A stretch of 40,180 nucleotides of DNA from the NCBI GenBank assembly GCA_944346655.1, contig CALVMP010000007.1, forward strand, positions 1 through 40,180, read 5' to 3'. The DNA is from an uncultured Clostridia bacterium (GTDB lineage: Bacteria > Bacillota > Clostridia > Christensenellales > Borkfalkiaceae). The translations under genes and the position numbers were made by a program. Shown here in pieces: positions 7,702 to 15,330 of the stretch; the first letter of the stretch is position 1, and every line of letters starts with the position of its first letter. The notes under the pieces were generated by a model, which worked only from the letters and a program-made list of their open reading frames with translations, ran no database searches and was not told the origin of the DNA.

Positions 7702-7956
7702 ATGATAAAAGTTACGTTAGAGGTTGAAGGAATGCACTGCGGCATGTGTGAAACGCACGTAAACGACGTAGTCCGCCGCGTGGAGGGGGTCAAAAAGGTC
7801 ACCTCCTCGCACGCAAAGGGCAGGACGGAGGTCATTGCCGAGGACGGCGTAAATACGGCGCTCATAAAAGAGGCTATTGCAAAGCAGGGCTACGGCGTGG
7901 GCAGAATAGATACGGTTTCTTACGAAAAGCGCGGTCTGTTTTCACGAAAGAGGTGA
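7702..7956 (+). CDS. Small heavy-metal-associated (HMA) domain protein
   Basis: An 84-residue protein made of one HMA fold of the CopZ type. The metal loop GMHCGMC places the two ligand cysteines at residues 13 and 16. The rest follows the beta-alpha-beta-beta-alpha-beta pattern, ending in a short basic tail. ATG 7702 lies six bases after the flavodoxin stop, with GGGAG before it, so the genes are cotranscribed. Such proteins normally carry Cu(I), Zn(II) or similar soft metals. In this iron-regulated-looking unit it could be a metal or haem chaperone; that is inference. Confidence 0.88.
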   Translation: MIKVTLEVEGMHCGMCETHVNDVVRRVEGVKKVTSSHAKGRTEVIAEDGVNTALIKEAIAKQGYGVGRIDTVSYEKRGLFSRKR

Positions 7957-7970
7957 TTGCCTGTTTTTCC

Positions 7971-7999
7971 TTTACTTTTTGTTAAATAGAGGGTATAAT
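7971..7999 (+). promoter_or_regulatory. Promoter of the DtxR-family gene
   Basis: TTTACT (7971-7976), 17-base spacer, TATAAT (7994-7999). No GTTCGC palindrome is present here, so the regulator itself seems to be expressed independently of the regulon. Confidence 0.7.
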
Positions 8000-8027
8000 C
8001 TATTCAGACAAGCAAGGGGGAAGGGTT

Positions 8028-8402
8028 ATGGCAATAAAGAGGACGCGCGAATCAGAGGAGATGTATCTTGAAACGATTTTGCTTCTTCATAAAAACAGCG
8101 CCAACGTGCGCGCCGTCGACGTGTGCGAGGAGCTGGGGTATGTAAAGTCGAGCGTTTCGCGCGGCATAAACCTTTTAAAGGACAAGGGGTTTATTACCAT
8201 CGACCACGCCACGGGCAACATTTCCTTCACCGAAGAGGGAAAGAAGAAGGCGGAGGGCATTTACGAAAGGCACCAGACGCTCACAAAGGTTCTCATAAAA
8301 GTGGGCGCAGATAAGGAGCTTGCCGAAGAGAACGCCTGCCGCATAGAACACGTCGTCTCCGACGAGATGATGGACGTGTTCAGAAAGTTTATTTCTAAAT
8401 AA
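8028..8402 (+). CDS. DtxR/IdeR-family metalloregulator, short form
   Basis: A 124-residue metal-dependent repressor: winged HTH (about 1-70, with KSSVSRGINLLKDKGFI as recognition part) and the helical dimerisation/metal domain; the C-terminal SH3-like domain of DtxR is absent. Aligned by eye with DtxR it keeps Met12 (DtxR Met10), His82 (His79), Cys104 (Cys102), Glu107 (Glu105) and His108 (His106). Met and Cys at these places are the iron-type set; manganese-type MntR has Asp and Glu instead. I therefore predict Fe(II) sensing. It has its own promoter, a strong site (AAGGGGGAAGGG) before ATG 8028 and a terminator after it. It sits in the middle of the GTTCGC-marked genes and is the prime candidate to bind that palindrome (inference). 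Confidence 0.9.
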   Translation: MAIKRTRESEEMYLETILLLHKNSANVRAVDVCEELGYVKSSVSRGINLLKDKGFITIDHATGNISFTEEGKKKAEGIYERHQTLTKVLIKVGADKELAEENACRIEHVVSDEMMDVFRKFISK

Positions 8403-8423
8403 TCTATAATGTAAGTAAAAAGT

Positions 8424-8446
8424 GAGCGCACATGTGCTCTCTTTTT
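8424..8446 (+). terminator. Terminator after the DtxR-family gene
   Basis: Hairpin GAGCGCAC/ATGTGCTC (8424-8439, one G-U pair) followed by a run of five T. Confidence 0.7.
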
Positions 8447-8479
8447 ATATATAAAATAAATTCACCATAGTTAATTTAT

Positions 8480-8566
8480 TTGACATTGCCGGGCTGCTCT
8501 GTTATAATGCTTTATGTTCGCAAATGCGAACTAATTTTTTAAGGGAAGGTTCGGTATAGCGAACTT
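8480..8566 (+). promoter_or_regulatory. Promoter with paired GTTCGC operators before the YgbA-like gene
   Basis: TTGACA (8480-8485), 17-base spacer, TATAAT (8503-8508). First operator GTTCGC-AAAT-GCGAAC at 8516-8531; second GTTCGG-TATA-GCGAAC at 8549-8564 with one mismatch. The offset between them is 33 bases, the same as in front of the DUF3793 gene. The layout is therefore copied between two divergent sequences, which speaks for function. Confidence 0.9.
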
Positions 8567-8573
8567 TAGTGCT

Positions 8574-8939
8574 ATGCAAAAGACAGCAAAAGAGTTTAAG
8601 GCGTGGGAGAGGGAGAAGAGGCTCATTCCCAAAATGATTAAAATGTACTGCCGCGGAAAGCATGGGTGCAGGGGCGAGGTGTGCGCAGAGTGCAGAAAGC
8701 TAACCGACTATGCCCTCTTCCGCCTTGAAAAGTGCCCGTTTAAGAAAAACAAGCAGTTTTGCTCGTTCTGCAAGGTGCACTGCTACAAGCCCGATATGCG
8801 GGAGAGAATAAAGGAAGTTATGAAGTATTCGGGTCCGCGCATGATACTTTCACACCCCTTGTTCGCATTCAAACACGTCTTTCAGATGATAGCATATAAA
8901 AGGAAATTGAAGAAGGAAGCAGGCAAAAAGCAATGTTAG
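8574..8939 (+). CDS. YgbA-like (nitrous-oxide-stimulated promoter family) Cys-rich protein
   Basis: A 121-residue protein matching the family of E. coli YgbA, known mainly as a gene induced by nitrosative stress; its biochemistry is unknown. Nine cysteines at 26, 32, 37, 40, 54, 63, 66, 70 and 120; the first eight form a compact cluster with His30 and His69, suggesting metal or iron-sulfur binding. The ending GPRMILSHPLFAFKHV is typical of the family. ATG 8574 has no close ribosome site: AAGGGAAGG lies 24 bases upstream, with the second operator in between. It overlaps the following ABC gene by seven bases, so it is the first gene of a six-gene operon. The link to iron transport is by location only. 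Confidence 0.82.
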   Translation: MQKTAKEFKAWEREKRLIPKMIKMYCRGKHGCRGEVCAECRKLTDYALFRLEKCPFKKNKQFCSFCKVHCYKPDMRERIKEVMKYSGPRMILSHPLFAFKHVFQMIAYKRKLKKEAGKKQC

Positions 8940-10660
8940 ATAAACAGCTGTTTAAGCTATTGGGCGGCAATAAAAAATATGTAGTTTACACCGTGCTTTT
9001 AATGGTTGCGGGCATGCTCGCCAATGTAGGAATCACGGCGAGCGTGTGTTGGGCGGTGTATATTTTAATTGAAGATTTGCCGCCGTTGACCTATATATAT
9101 CCCGCAATCACCGCGGTCCTGGCAATAATCGTGCGGTATATCGCCAGCCGCTCCACGGGCAATTTAAAGGATATGCTCGGCCGCAGGGTGAAGAAGGACC
9201 TGCGCGAGAGGACTTACGACAAAATTTTAAAGCTCGGTGTGCGTTCAACCGACGGAATGAGTATGGCGGGGCTTACGCAGGTGAGTATGGAGGGCATTGA
9301 ACAGCTCGATTTATACTACTCCACCTATCTTCCGCAGTTCTTCTTTTCAATGCTGGCACCCGTAATACTCTTTTGCATCTGCGTCGGCATAGATTGGCGC
9401 ACCTCGCTCGTGCTGTTTGCCTGCGTGCCGCTTATCCCTGTGTCCATTGTGGCTGTTTCAAAGTACGCAAAGAAGGTGTTTGCAAAATATTGGGGCAAAT
9501 ACACCTCGATGGGCGACGGCTTTTTAGACAGCGTGCAGGGCTTAAAGGAATTAAAGATTTTCAAGGCAGACGCAGCCCGTCATAAAAAGATGAATAAAAG
9601 CGCGGAGGAGTTCAGAAAAATCACCATGAAGGTGCTCGTCATGCAGCTTGCCAGCACCACTATTATGGACTTGGTTGCCTACGGAGGCGCGGGCGCAGGC
9701 ATTGCCCTTGCGGCGGTCGGACTTATGAACGGCTGGCTTGCTCCCGCGGCGGCGCTCTTTTTAGTGCTCGTGGCGGTGGAATTTTTCCTTCCGCTCCGCT
9801 CTTTAGGCTCTGCCTTCCACGTAGCAATGAATGGCGCAAGCGCAGGCAAAAAGATAATCTCCCTTTTGAATATGCCCGATCCAACCTGGGGCGAAGGTGA
9901 AGTAACGGGCACGGAATTAAAGCTGAACGGCGTTACCTTCTCGTACGACGGCAGGAGGAACGTGCTGAAAAACGTAAATATGGTATTCCCCGAAAAAGGC
10001 ATGACTGCCGTCGTCGGCGAGAGCGGCTGCGGAAAGTCCACCGTAGTAAATATGCTTGTCGGTGCGTACCGCCCCGCGGCGGGCGCAGTTACCGTCGGCG
10101 GCGATACTTTGGAGAGCGTTGCGCGCAAATCTTACTATTCCCGCCTCGCCTGTGTTTCGTACAACACCTATATCTTCAACGACAGCGTGCGTTCAAACTT
10201 TGAGCTTGCAAAGAAAGACGTTACCGACGGGGAGATTTGGGCGGTACTCAAAAAGGTAAATCTTGCCGAATTTATTGAGGAAAACGGCGGCTTGGATAAG
10301 GTAATTACCGAGGACGCGGCAAACGTGTCGGGCGGGCAAAAACAGCGGCTTGCCCTCGCCGTAAATCTCGTTGCCGACAAGGACATATATATCTTCGACG
10401 AGGCGACGAGCAATATCGACATCGAGAGCGAGGGTATAATCATGGACAATATCAGGGCGATGAGCAAAAATAAGAGCGTAATCGTAATTTCACACCGCCT
10501 TGCAAACGTCGTGCCTGCGGACAATATCTATTACATGGAAGAGGGAGAAGTTAAGGAGAGCGGAAGCCATATAAGTCTCATGCAAAGGCAGGGCGGATAT
10601 GCACAGCTTTACACCACCCAAAAGCAATTGGAAGAGGGATATATGGGGGTCAATTCATGA
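8933..10660 (+). CDS. CydD-like ABC transporter, fused permease-ATPase
   Basis: A 575-residue half transporter. The membrane domain (about 1-310) carries phrases typical of the CydD group: LGRRVKKDLRERTYDKIL and LYYSTYLPQFFFSMLAPV. ATPase motifs: Walker A GESGCGKST at 362-370, signature VSGGQKQR at about 465 (V for the usual L), Walker B IYIFDEATSNID and H-loop ISHRL. CydDC of E. coli is needed for cytochrome bd and is linked to haem or thiol transport, yet no cytochrome bd genes are visible here. With its CydC-like partner and the ECF genes behind it, the arrangement resembles the streptococcal sia haem locus, so haem or an iron chelate is the likely substrate. Coupled upstream (overlap) and downstream (ATGA). 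Confidence 0.85.
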   Translation: MLDKQLFKLLGGNKKYVVYTVLLMVAGMLANVGITASVCWAVYILIEDLPPLTYIYPAITAVLAIIVRYIASRSTGNLKDMLGRRVKKDLRERTYDKILKLGVRSTDGMSMAGLTQVSMEGIEQLDLYYSTYLPQFFFSMLAPVILFCICVGIDWRTSLVLFACVPLIPVSIVAVSKYAKKVFAKYWGKYTSMGDGFLDSVQGLKELKIFKADAARHKKMNKSAEEFRKITMKVLVMQLASTTIMDLVAYGGAGAGIALAAVGLMNGWLAPAAALFLVLVAVEFFLPLRSLGSAFHVAMNGASAGKKIISLLNMPDPTWGEGEVTGTELKLNGVTFSYDGRRNVLKNVNMVFPEKGMTAVVGESGCGKSTVVNMLVGAYRPAAGAVTVGGDTLESVARKSYYSRLACVSYNTYIFNDSVRSNFELAKKDVTDGEIWAVLKKVNLAEFIEENGGLDKVITEDAANVSGGQKQRLALAVNLVADKDIYIFDEATSNIDIESEGIIMDNIRAMSKNKSVIVISHRLANVVPADNIYYMEEGEVKESGSHISLMQRQGGYAQLYTTQKQLEEGYMGVNS

Positions 10661-12357
10661 AAAAGAGCAAACTTCGCCGCTGTGGCGCAAAAATCATGGC
10701 AAGCCTTATTGTGCTCTTGGGGAGCCTCTCATATATAATGGTGCTCGCAGTCATAAATGGTTCTTTAGGCTTTATCGCCGCAATGGGCGTAACAGTTTCG
10801 GGTGCGGCAGCCGTTGCAAAGGCGCTCGGCATAATGGGCTTATGTGCGGGCGTATCCCTCCCGTGGGGCGCAATTATAGGCATTGCCGTCGGGTGCGGCG
10901 TAATCCGCGGGGGACTGAGGTATTTGGAACAGTATTCCAATCACTATATCGCATTCAAACTGTTGGCGGTATTGCGCGATAAAATTTTCGCAGCTCTCCG
11001 TGTGCTCTGCCCCGCCAAGCTCGAAAGCAAGCAAAAGGGCAGCATTATCGCAATGATTACCTCCGACATTGAAACATTAGAGGTGTTCTATGCCCACACC
11101 ATTTCGCCCGTCTGCATTGCGGTTTTAGTGTCGCTCGCCGTCTTTCTCTTTGTCGGCTTTGTATCTTCGTGGTACCTCGCGATAGTTGCAATGGCGGCAT
11201 ATATAGTTATCGGCATAGTTGTTCCCCTCATCTCGTCGGGCAGGCTCAAGGCGGCGGGCGTAAACTACCGCAGGGAATTTGCAAGTTTCAACGCCTACTT
11301 CCTCGATTCAATCAAGGGCATTAAGGATATTGTTCTCAATAATGCTGAAAAGGACAGGGAGGGGGAAGTCAACCGTCTCTCGGGCATTCTTTTAAAAGAG
11401 ACCAGGAAAATGAAAAGCGGCATAACGCGCTCTGGCGCGGCGACAGAACTTATTGTGTCCGTATTCGTCGTGCTGGCAATAGCCGTCGGCATACTTCTCG
11501 TTGGGTTTGCCTCGCTCGATATGGGCACGATGATAATAGGCATTGTGGCAATCTCTTCAAGTTTTGGACCCGTACTCGCGGTGTCCGCCCTGCCGGGCAA
11601 TCTTACACAGACCTTTGCCGGCGGCGACCGCGTTTTAAATCTCTTGCAGGAAAAGCCCGCGGTATATCCCGTGACGAACGGCAAAAATTTTGAGTATGAA
11701 GAGCTTGAAGTCAATGACCTATCGTTTGAGTATGAGGCGGGCGCGCCCGTTTTAAAAGATATATGTATGCACGCGCAAAAGGGCGAAATTATCGGCATAG
11801 TAGGAGAAAGCGGCTGCGGCAAATCTACCTTTTTAAAACTTCTCTTAAGATTCTGGCAAAAGGGCAGCGGCGAAATACACTACAACGGTATAGACATAGA
11901 CAATATCAACTCGGACAATCTTTTGGATAACGTAACCATGGTGTCGCAGAGCACATACCTTTTTGACGAGAGCATAGAGGAAAATTTGCGCATTGCAAAG
12001 CCTGACGCCTCGCAGGAGGAGATAGAGGCTGCCTGCAAAATGGCGTCCGTGCACGATTTTATCATATCTCTGCCCGAAGGGTACGCCACTCAGGTGGGCG
12101 CCATGGGCGACAACCTCTCCGCGGGCGAAAAACAGCGCATAGGTCTTGCCCGCGCCTTTTTAAAGGGCAGCCAATTAATTCTTTTGGACGAGCCTACGAG
12201 CAATGTCGACAGCATAAACGAGGGCATAATTCTCAAGTCGCTCGCCGGACAAAAGAGCAAAAAGAGCATTATACTTGTATCTCACAGGGAGTCGACAATG
12301 GCGATTGCCGACAGGATATATCGCGTTGAATGCGGAAAAATGGCAGAGGTGAAGTAA
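10657..12357 (+). CDS. CydC-like ABC transporter, fused permease-ATPase
   Basis: A 566-residue partner of the preceding CydD-like protein, starting inside its stop codon (ATGA). The membrane domain has GLRYLEQYSNHYIAFKLL, a CydC-like phrase in the first cytoplasmic loop, and about six membrane segments. ATPase: Walker A GESGCGKST at 383-391, signature LSAGEKQR at about 487, Walker B LILLDEPTSNVD and H-loop VSHRE. The two subunits would form a heterodimer. The ECF S gene starts immediately after its stop, so the operon goes on without a gap. Direction of transport cannot be told from sequence; recent views of CydDC favour haem handling. Confidence 0.85.
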   Translation: MKKSKLRRCGAKIMASLIVLLGSLSYIMVLAVINGSLGFIAAMGVTVSGAAAVAKALGIMGLCAGVSLPWGAIIGIAVGCGVIRGGLRYLEQYSNHYIAFKLLAVLRDKIFAALRVLCPAKLESKQKGSIIAMITSDIETLEVFYAHTISPVCIAVLVSLAVFLFVGFVSSWYLAIVAMAAYIVIGIVVPLISSGRLKAAGVNYRREFASFNAYFLDSIKGIKDIVLNNAEKDREGEVNRLSGILLKETRKMKSGITRSGAATELIVSVFVVLAIAVGILLVGFASLDMGTMIIGIVAISSSFGPVLAVSALPGNLTQTFAGGDRVLNLLQEKPAVYPVTNGKNFEYEELEVNDLSFEYEAGAPVLKDICMHAQKGEIIGIVGESGCGKSTFLKLLLRFWQKGSGEIHYNGIDIDNINSDNLLDNVTMVSQSTYLFDESIEENLRIAKPDASQEEIEAACKMASVHDFIISLPEGYATQVGAMGDNLSAGEKQRIGLARAFLKGSQLILLDEPTSNVDSINEGIILKSLAGQKSKKSIILVSHRESTMAIADRIYRVECGKMAEVK

Positions 12358-13062
12358 GTGGAAAACAATATTATAAATGCCGACGTCGCCGCGCTCGTTG
12401 AAAATACCAGGGAGATGCAGGAGGCGGTAGCGCCAAAACAGGCGGCGTATGAAGACAAACTCAAAAAGCGTGAGACGAGGGACATGGACGAGAGCAAAAT
12501 GTTCCGCCGCTTTAAGATAAAGGACATAGTATTTCTCGCCATAATCACGGCGTGCACTTTAGTTACAAGCGCAATAATGCCGCTGCTTATTCACGTTCCC
12601 GTGTTCGGCATAATTCAGCTCGGGCTGGGGCTGCAATTTTCAATCTTTCCCGTAATCGGACTCATGAAGGTGCGAAAGGCAGGTTCCATGACGATAATGG
12701 GCATATTTATTGCTCTCTTTTTACTCATGATGTTCCCGCCCATGGCGCTCATTGCCGTGTGCGCGGTGGCGGTAGAGCTTTTAGTTTTTGCCATATTCCG
12801 CAGCTATAAAAACGACTGGGCGTGCGTTATGGCTGGCACGCTGTATATGCCTCTCACCGTGCCCCTTTTGTATGCCTATTACAACGTAAACTATACTGTT
12901 ACGGGCGCGGAGAACGAGGCTGTTTCCATGTTTCTCGGCGGCACCAACCCGTGGGTGATAGTCGGCATGACGGCGGCAATCGTCGCGCTCTGTTTTATCG
13001 GCTCGGTGGCAGGCATGATAATTTCGCGCGAATTGAAGAGGGCGGGGGTATTGAAGAAGTGA
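12358..13062 (+). CDS. ECF transporter substrate-binding (S) component, MptD/Trep_Strep-like
   Basis: A 234-residue membrane protein: a cytoplasmic N-terminus of about 45 residues rich in charge, then FKIKDIVFLAIITACTLV opening a bundle of about five to six membrane segments. This fits the MptD (Trep_Strep) group of S components of energy-coupling-factor importers. S components bind the substrate and dock on the T-A module, both of which are encoded next. GTG 12358 directly follows the TAA of the CydC-like gene, with GAGGTGAAG as ribosome site. The substrate of this group is unsettled; the related-looking ECF system of streptococci imports haem, which agrees with the iron context. Confidence 0.82.
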   Translation: MENNIINADVAALVENTREMQEAVAPKQAAYEDKLKKRETRDMDESKMFRRFKIKDIVFLAIITACTLVTSAIMPLLIHVPVFGIIQLGLGLQFSIFPVIGLMKVRKAGSMTIMGIFIALFLLMMFPPMALIAVCAVAVELLVFAIFRSYKNDWACVMAGTLYMPLTVPLLYAYYNVNYTVTGAENEAVSMFLGGTNPWVIVGMTAAIVALCFIGSVAGMIISRELKRAGVLKK

Positions 13063-13736
13063 CTTTTTTAAGATTCAAATCAAAACTCTATCCGCTCTTT
13101 GCGATTGTCGGGGCGCTGTTTGTAATAATCTTCGGGCTGGTAATGGCGCGAAGTGAGAATTTGTGCTGGTATCTGCTGGGCGCGCTCGTATGGGTGTGCC
13201 TGTTCGGGTGCGTAAAGGGTTGCCTTAAAATGCTGCCCGCGTTCGCAGTATTCGGCGGAGCGTTCGCAGGTATAGCCTACGCCTCTGCGGGCGGCGATTC
13301 TTTCGCTGCGCTTGCAATGTTAAACCGCTTCGGCGCTCTATTCTTGGGCGTTGCAATCTCTATGTCAATCTCCGCCGTGAGAATGACGAGGAGCCTTTCG
13401 CAGGCGCATATGCCGCGGGCAATAACATTGGGCATGTTAATTTCTATGTCGTTCGTGCCCATGCTGCGGGGCGAAATAGGCAGAGTGCGGGAGGCAATGA
13501 AGACGCGCGGCGCAGGCAGCATACTCAATCCCAAAATATTATACCGCGCCTTTTTAGTGCCCTTTGTAATGCGGCTGGTGAATATCTCCGATACGCTCGC
13601 GTTGTCGGTAGAAACCCGCGGCTTTACTCTGGGCGGCTCGCTGTATTCAATCTATAAAAGAGAATATCCCGCCCTGTCCGACGTCATCTTCGCGCTCGGA
13701 ATAGTTGCGGGCGCAGTTTTGGTAATAGTATTATGA
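13059..13736 (+). CDS. ECF transporter transmembrane (T) component
   Basis: A 225-residue protein with four to five membrane segments and the EcfT signature region: MTRSLSQAHMPRAITLGM and then REAMKTRGAGS, which includes the Ala-Arg-Gly-type coupling helix motif that contacts the ATPases. The start is GTG 13059, overlapping the S stop codon (GTGA), although the frame is open further upstream inside the S gene. It overlaps the ATPase gene by ATGA. It scaffolds the S component on the two ATPase domains. Confidence 0.88.
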   Translation: MTFLRFKSKLYPLFAIVGALFVIIFGLVMARSENLCWYLLGALVWVCLFGCVKGCLKMLPAFAVFGGAFAGIAYASAGGDSFAALAMLNRFGALFLGVAISMSISAVRMTRSLSQAHMPRAITLGMLISMSFVPMLRGEIGRVREAMKTRGAGSILNPKILYRAFLVPFVMRLVNISDTLALSVETRGFTLGGSLYSIYKREYPALSDVIFALGIVAGAVLVIVL

Positions 13737-15145
13737 GCGCGATTGCACTTAAAGATATAAATTTTTCCTACGACGGAAACACTAAGATACTTGAAAACGC
13801 CAATTTTACGGCGGAGTATGGCGAGGTGACTTTGCTCTCCGGTCACTCGGGCGAGGGCAAGTCAACGCTCATGTATATAATAAGCGGCATAATACCTAAC
13901 GTCAATTCGGGCGAGCTCACGGGACAGGTGCTTATAGACGGCGAGGATATGAAGGGCAAAAAGCTCGGGCATATCTGCCGTAAGGTGGGTGTGGTGTTGC
14001 AGAACGCCGACGAGCAGATTATTCAAAAGGTAGTGGAGGATGAAGTCGCCTTCGCCTGCGAAAATCTCGCTTACCCGTCTGAAAAAATACAAAAACAGAT
14101 AGATATAGTCTGCCGCCTTATGAAGCTCGAAAAAGGGTGGAAGTGCCGCACCCTCTCCGGCGGGCAGAAACAGCGGCTTATAACGGCAAGTACGCTCGCA
14201 ATGGGTCAGAAAATTATAATTCTGGACGAGCCGCTCGCAAACTTGGATAAGGACGGCGGCGCAATGCTCATGGGAGTCTTGCGTTCTCTCGCACAGGCGG
14301 GTTACTGCGTCGTCGTTATAGAGCACAGGCTGGATATGGTTCTGCCCTTTGTCGATACCGTGTGGCACGCGGGAAATAAAGGTGTGCATAAGGTGCAAAA
14401 CAAGCATGAATACCTGCTTGAACAGACGGCAAAAATGGGGGATAGTTGCCCCGTTTATACAGAACAATCTCCGCTGTTTGAGCTTCAGGACGTAAAGTTT
14501 TCTGTAAAGGAGCGGGCGATATTAAAGGGCGTCACACTTCAAATTCCCAAGGGAGGAAGGGTTGTTTTGCTCGGTGAAAACGGCTGCGGCAAGACAACGC
14601 TGTTGCGCCTTATTGCGCGGTTGTACAAACCTACAGGAGGCAGTATAACCCAATATATAGACCTAAAATTTAAGCAGAAGAGCAGAGGCAGCCGCGCATG
14701 GTATAAAAGAGTGGGAGTTGTCTATCAGAACCCCGACTATCAGCTGTTTATGCCCACCGTGCGGCAGGAAATTTCTTTCGGCGCAAAGAGCGAAGAATAT
14801 GCTGCGGAAATTGCCGAATTGTTCGGCGTAAAGCACCTTTGGAACAGACACCCGCAGTCTCTCTCCGAAGGACAAAAGAGGCGCGTTTCCATCGCGGCGG
14901 TCGCCGCGTGCCGACCCGAAGTTTTGCTTTTGGACGAACCAACCGTCGGGCAGGACTACGACGGCTTAAAACAGATGGTGGATATTTTAAATAGGCTCCA
15001 CGCGCAGTCGGGCAATACAATGATAACTATTACGCACGACGTGCGCTGTGCCGAAGCCCTTTGCGACGTGGCATATCTTATCGAAGACGGCGTGGTCTCT
15101 GCCCGCGGCGGCAAGGATCTCGTGCGGCAGTATTTTAACCAATGA
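13733..15145 (+). CDS. ECF transporter ATPase (A) component, two ATPase domains fused
   Basis: A 470-residue protein with two complete ABC domains in one chain, replacing separate EcfA and EcfA' subunits. Domain 1: Walker A GHSGEGKST at 37-45, signature LSGGQKQR at about 141, Walker B IIILDEPLANLD. Domain 2: Walker A GENGCGKTT at about 281, signature LSEGQKRR at about 377, Walker B VLLLDEPTVGQD. It powers the S-T importer encoded just upstream. It is the last gene of the six-gene unit starting at 8574; no strong terminator is visible behind it. Confidence 0.92.
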   Translation: MSAIALKDINFSYDGNTKILENANFTAEYGEVTLLSGHSGEGKSTLMYIISGIIPNVNSGELTGQVLIDGEDMKGKKLGHICRKVGVVLQNADEQIIQKVVEDEVAFACENLAYPSEKIQKQIDIVCRLMKLEKGWKCRTLSGGQKQRLITASTLAMGQKIIILDEPLANLDKDGGAMLMGVLRSLAQAGYCVVVIEHRLDMVLPFVDTVWHAGNKGVHKVQNKHEYLLEQTAKMGDSCPVYTEQSPLFELQDVKFSVKERAILKGVTLQIPKGGRVVLLGENGCGKTTLLRLIARLYKPTGGSITQYIDLKFKQKSRGSRAWYKRVGVVYQNPDYQLFMPTVRQEISFGAKSEEYAAEIAELFGVKHLWNRHPQSLSEGQKRRVSIAAVAACRPEVLLLDEPTVGQDYDGLKQMVDILNRLHAQSGNTMITITHDVRCAEALCDVAYLIEDGVVSARGGKDLVRQYFNQ

Positions 15146-15330
15146 TTTTTATTCTGCGGGTATTTTAATGCAGCATGTTTTTAAATCAAAGGCGTGCAGA
15201 TATCCATTCGAGGTTAATTATAAATACACGTATGTAAAAATTTTTGCAAAAATCGACACGAAAATATTGACAATCGGGGGTGCGTGATATAAACTTGAAA
15301 TAAAAATACATGTGCGTACGGAGGAAAAAA
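15146..15330 (+). promoter_or_regulatory. Intergenic region with possible promoter
   Basis: TTGACA (15267-15272) and TATAAA (15288-15293) are present but only 15 bases apart, so the promoter is uncertain. A small palindrome (ATTTTTGCAAAAAT) lies at about 15238-15252. Nothing else seen. Confidence 0.4.

Noticed and set aside
12822..13058. Longer form of the ECF T gene beginning inside the S gene
   Set aside because: The extra residues are out-of-frame reading of the S gene; GTG 13059 overlaps the S stop in the usual GTGA way.
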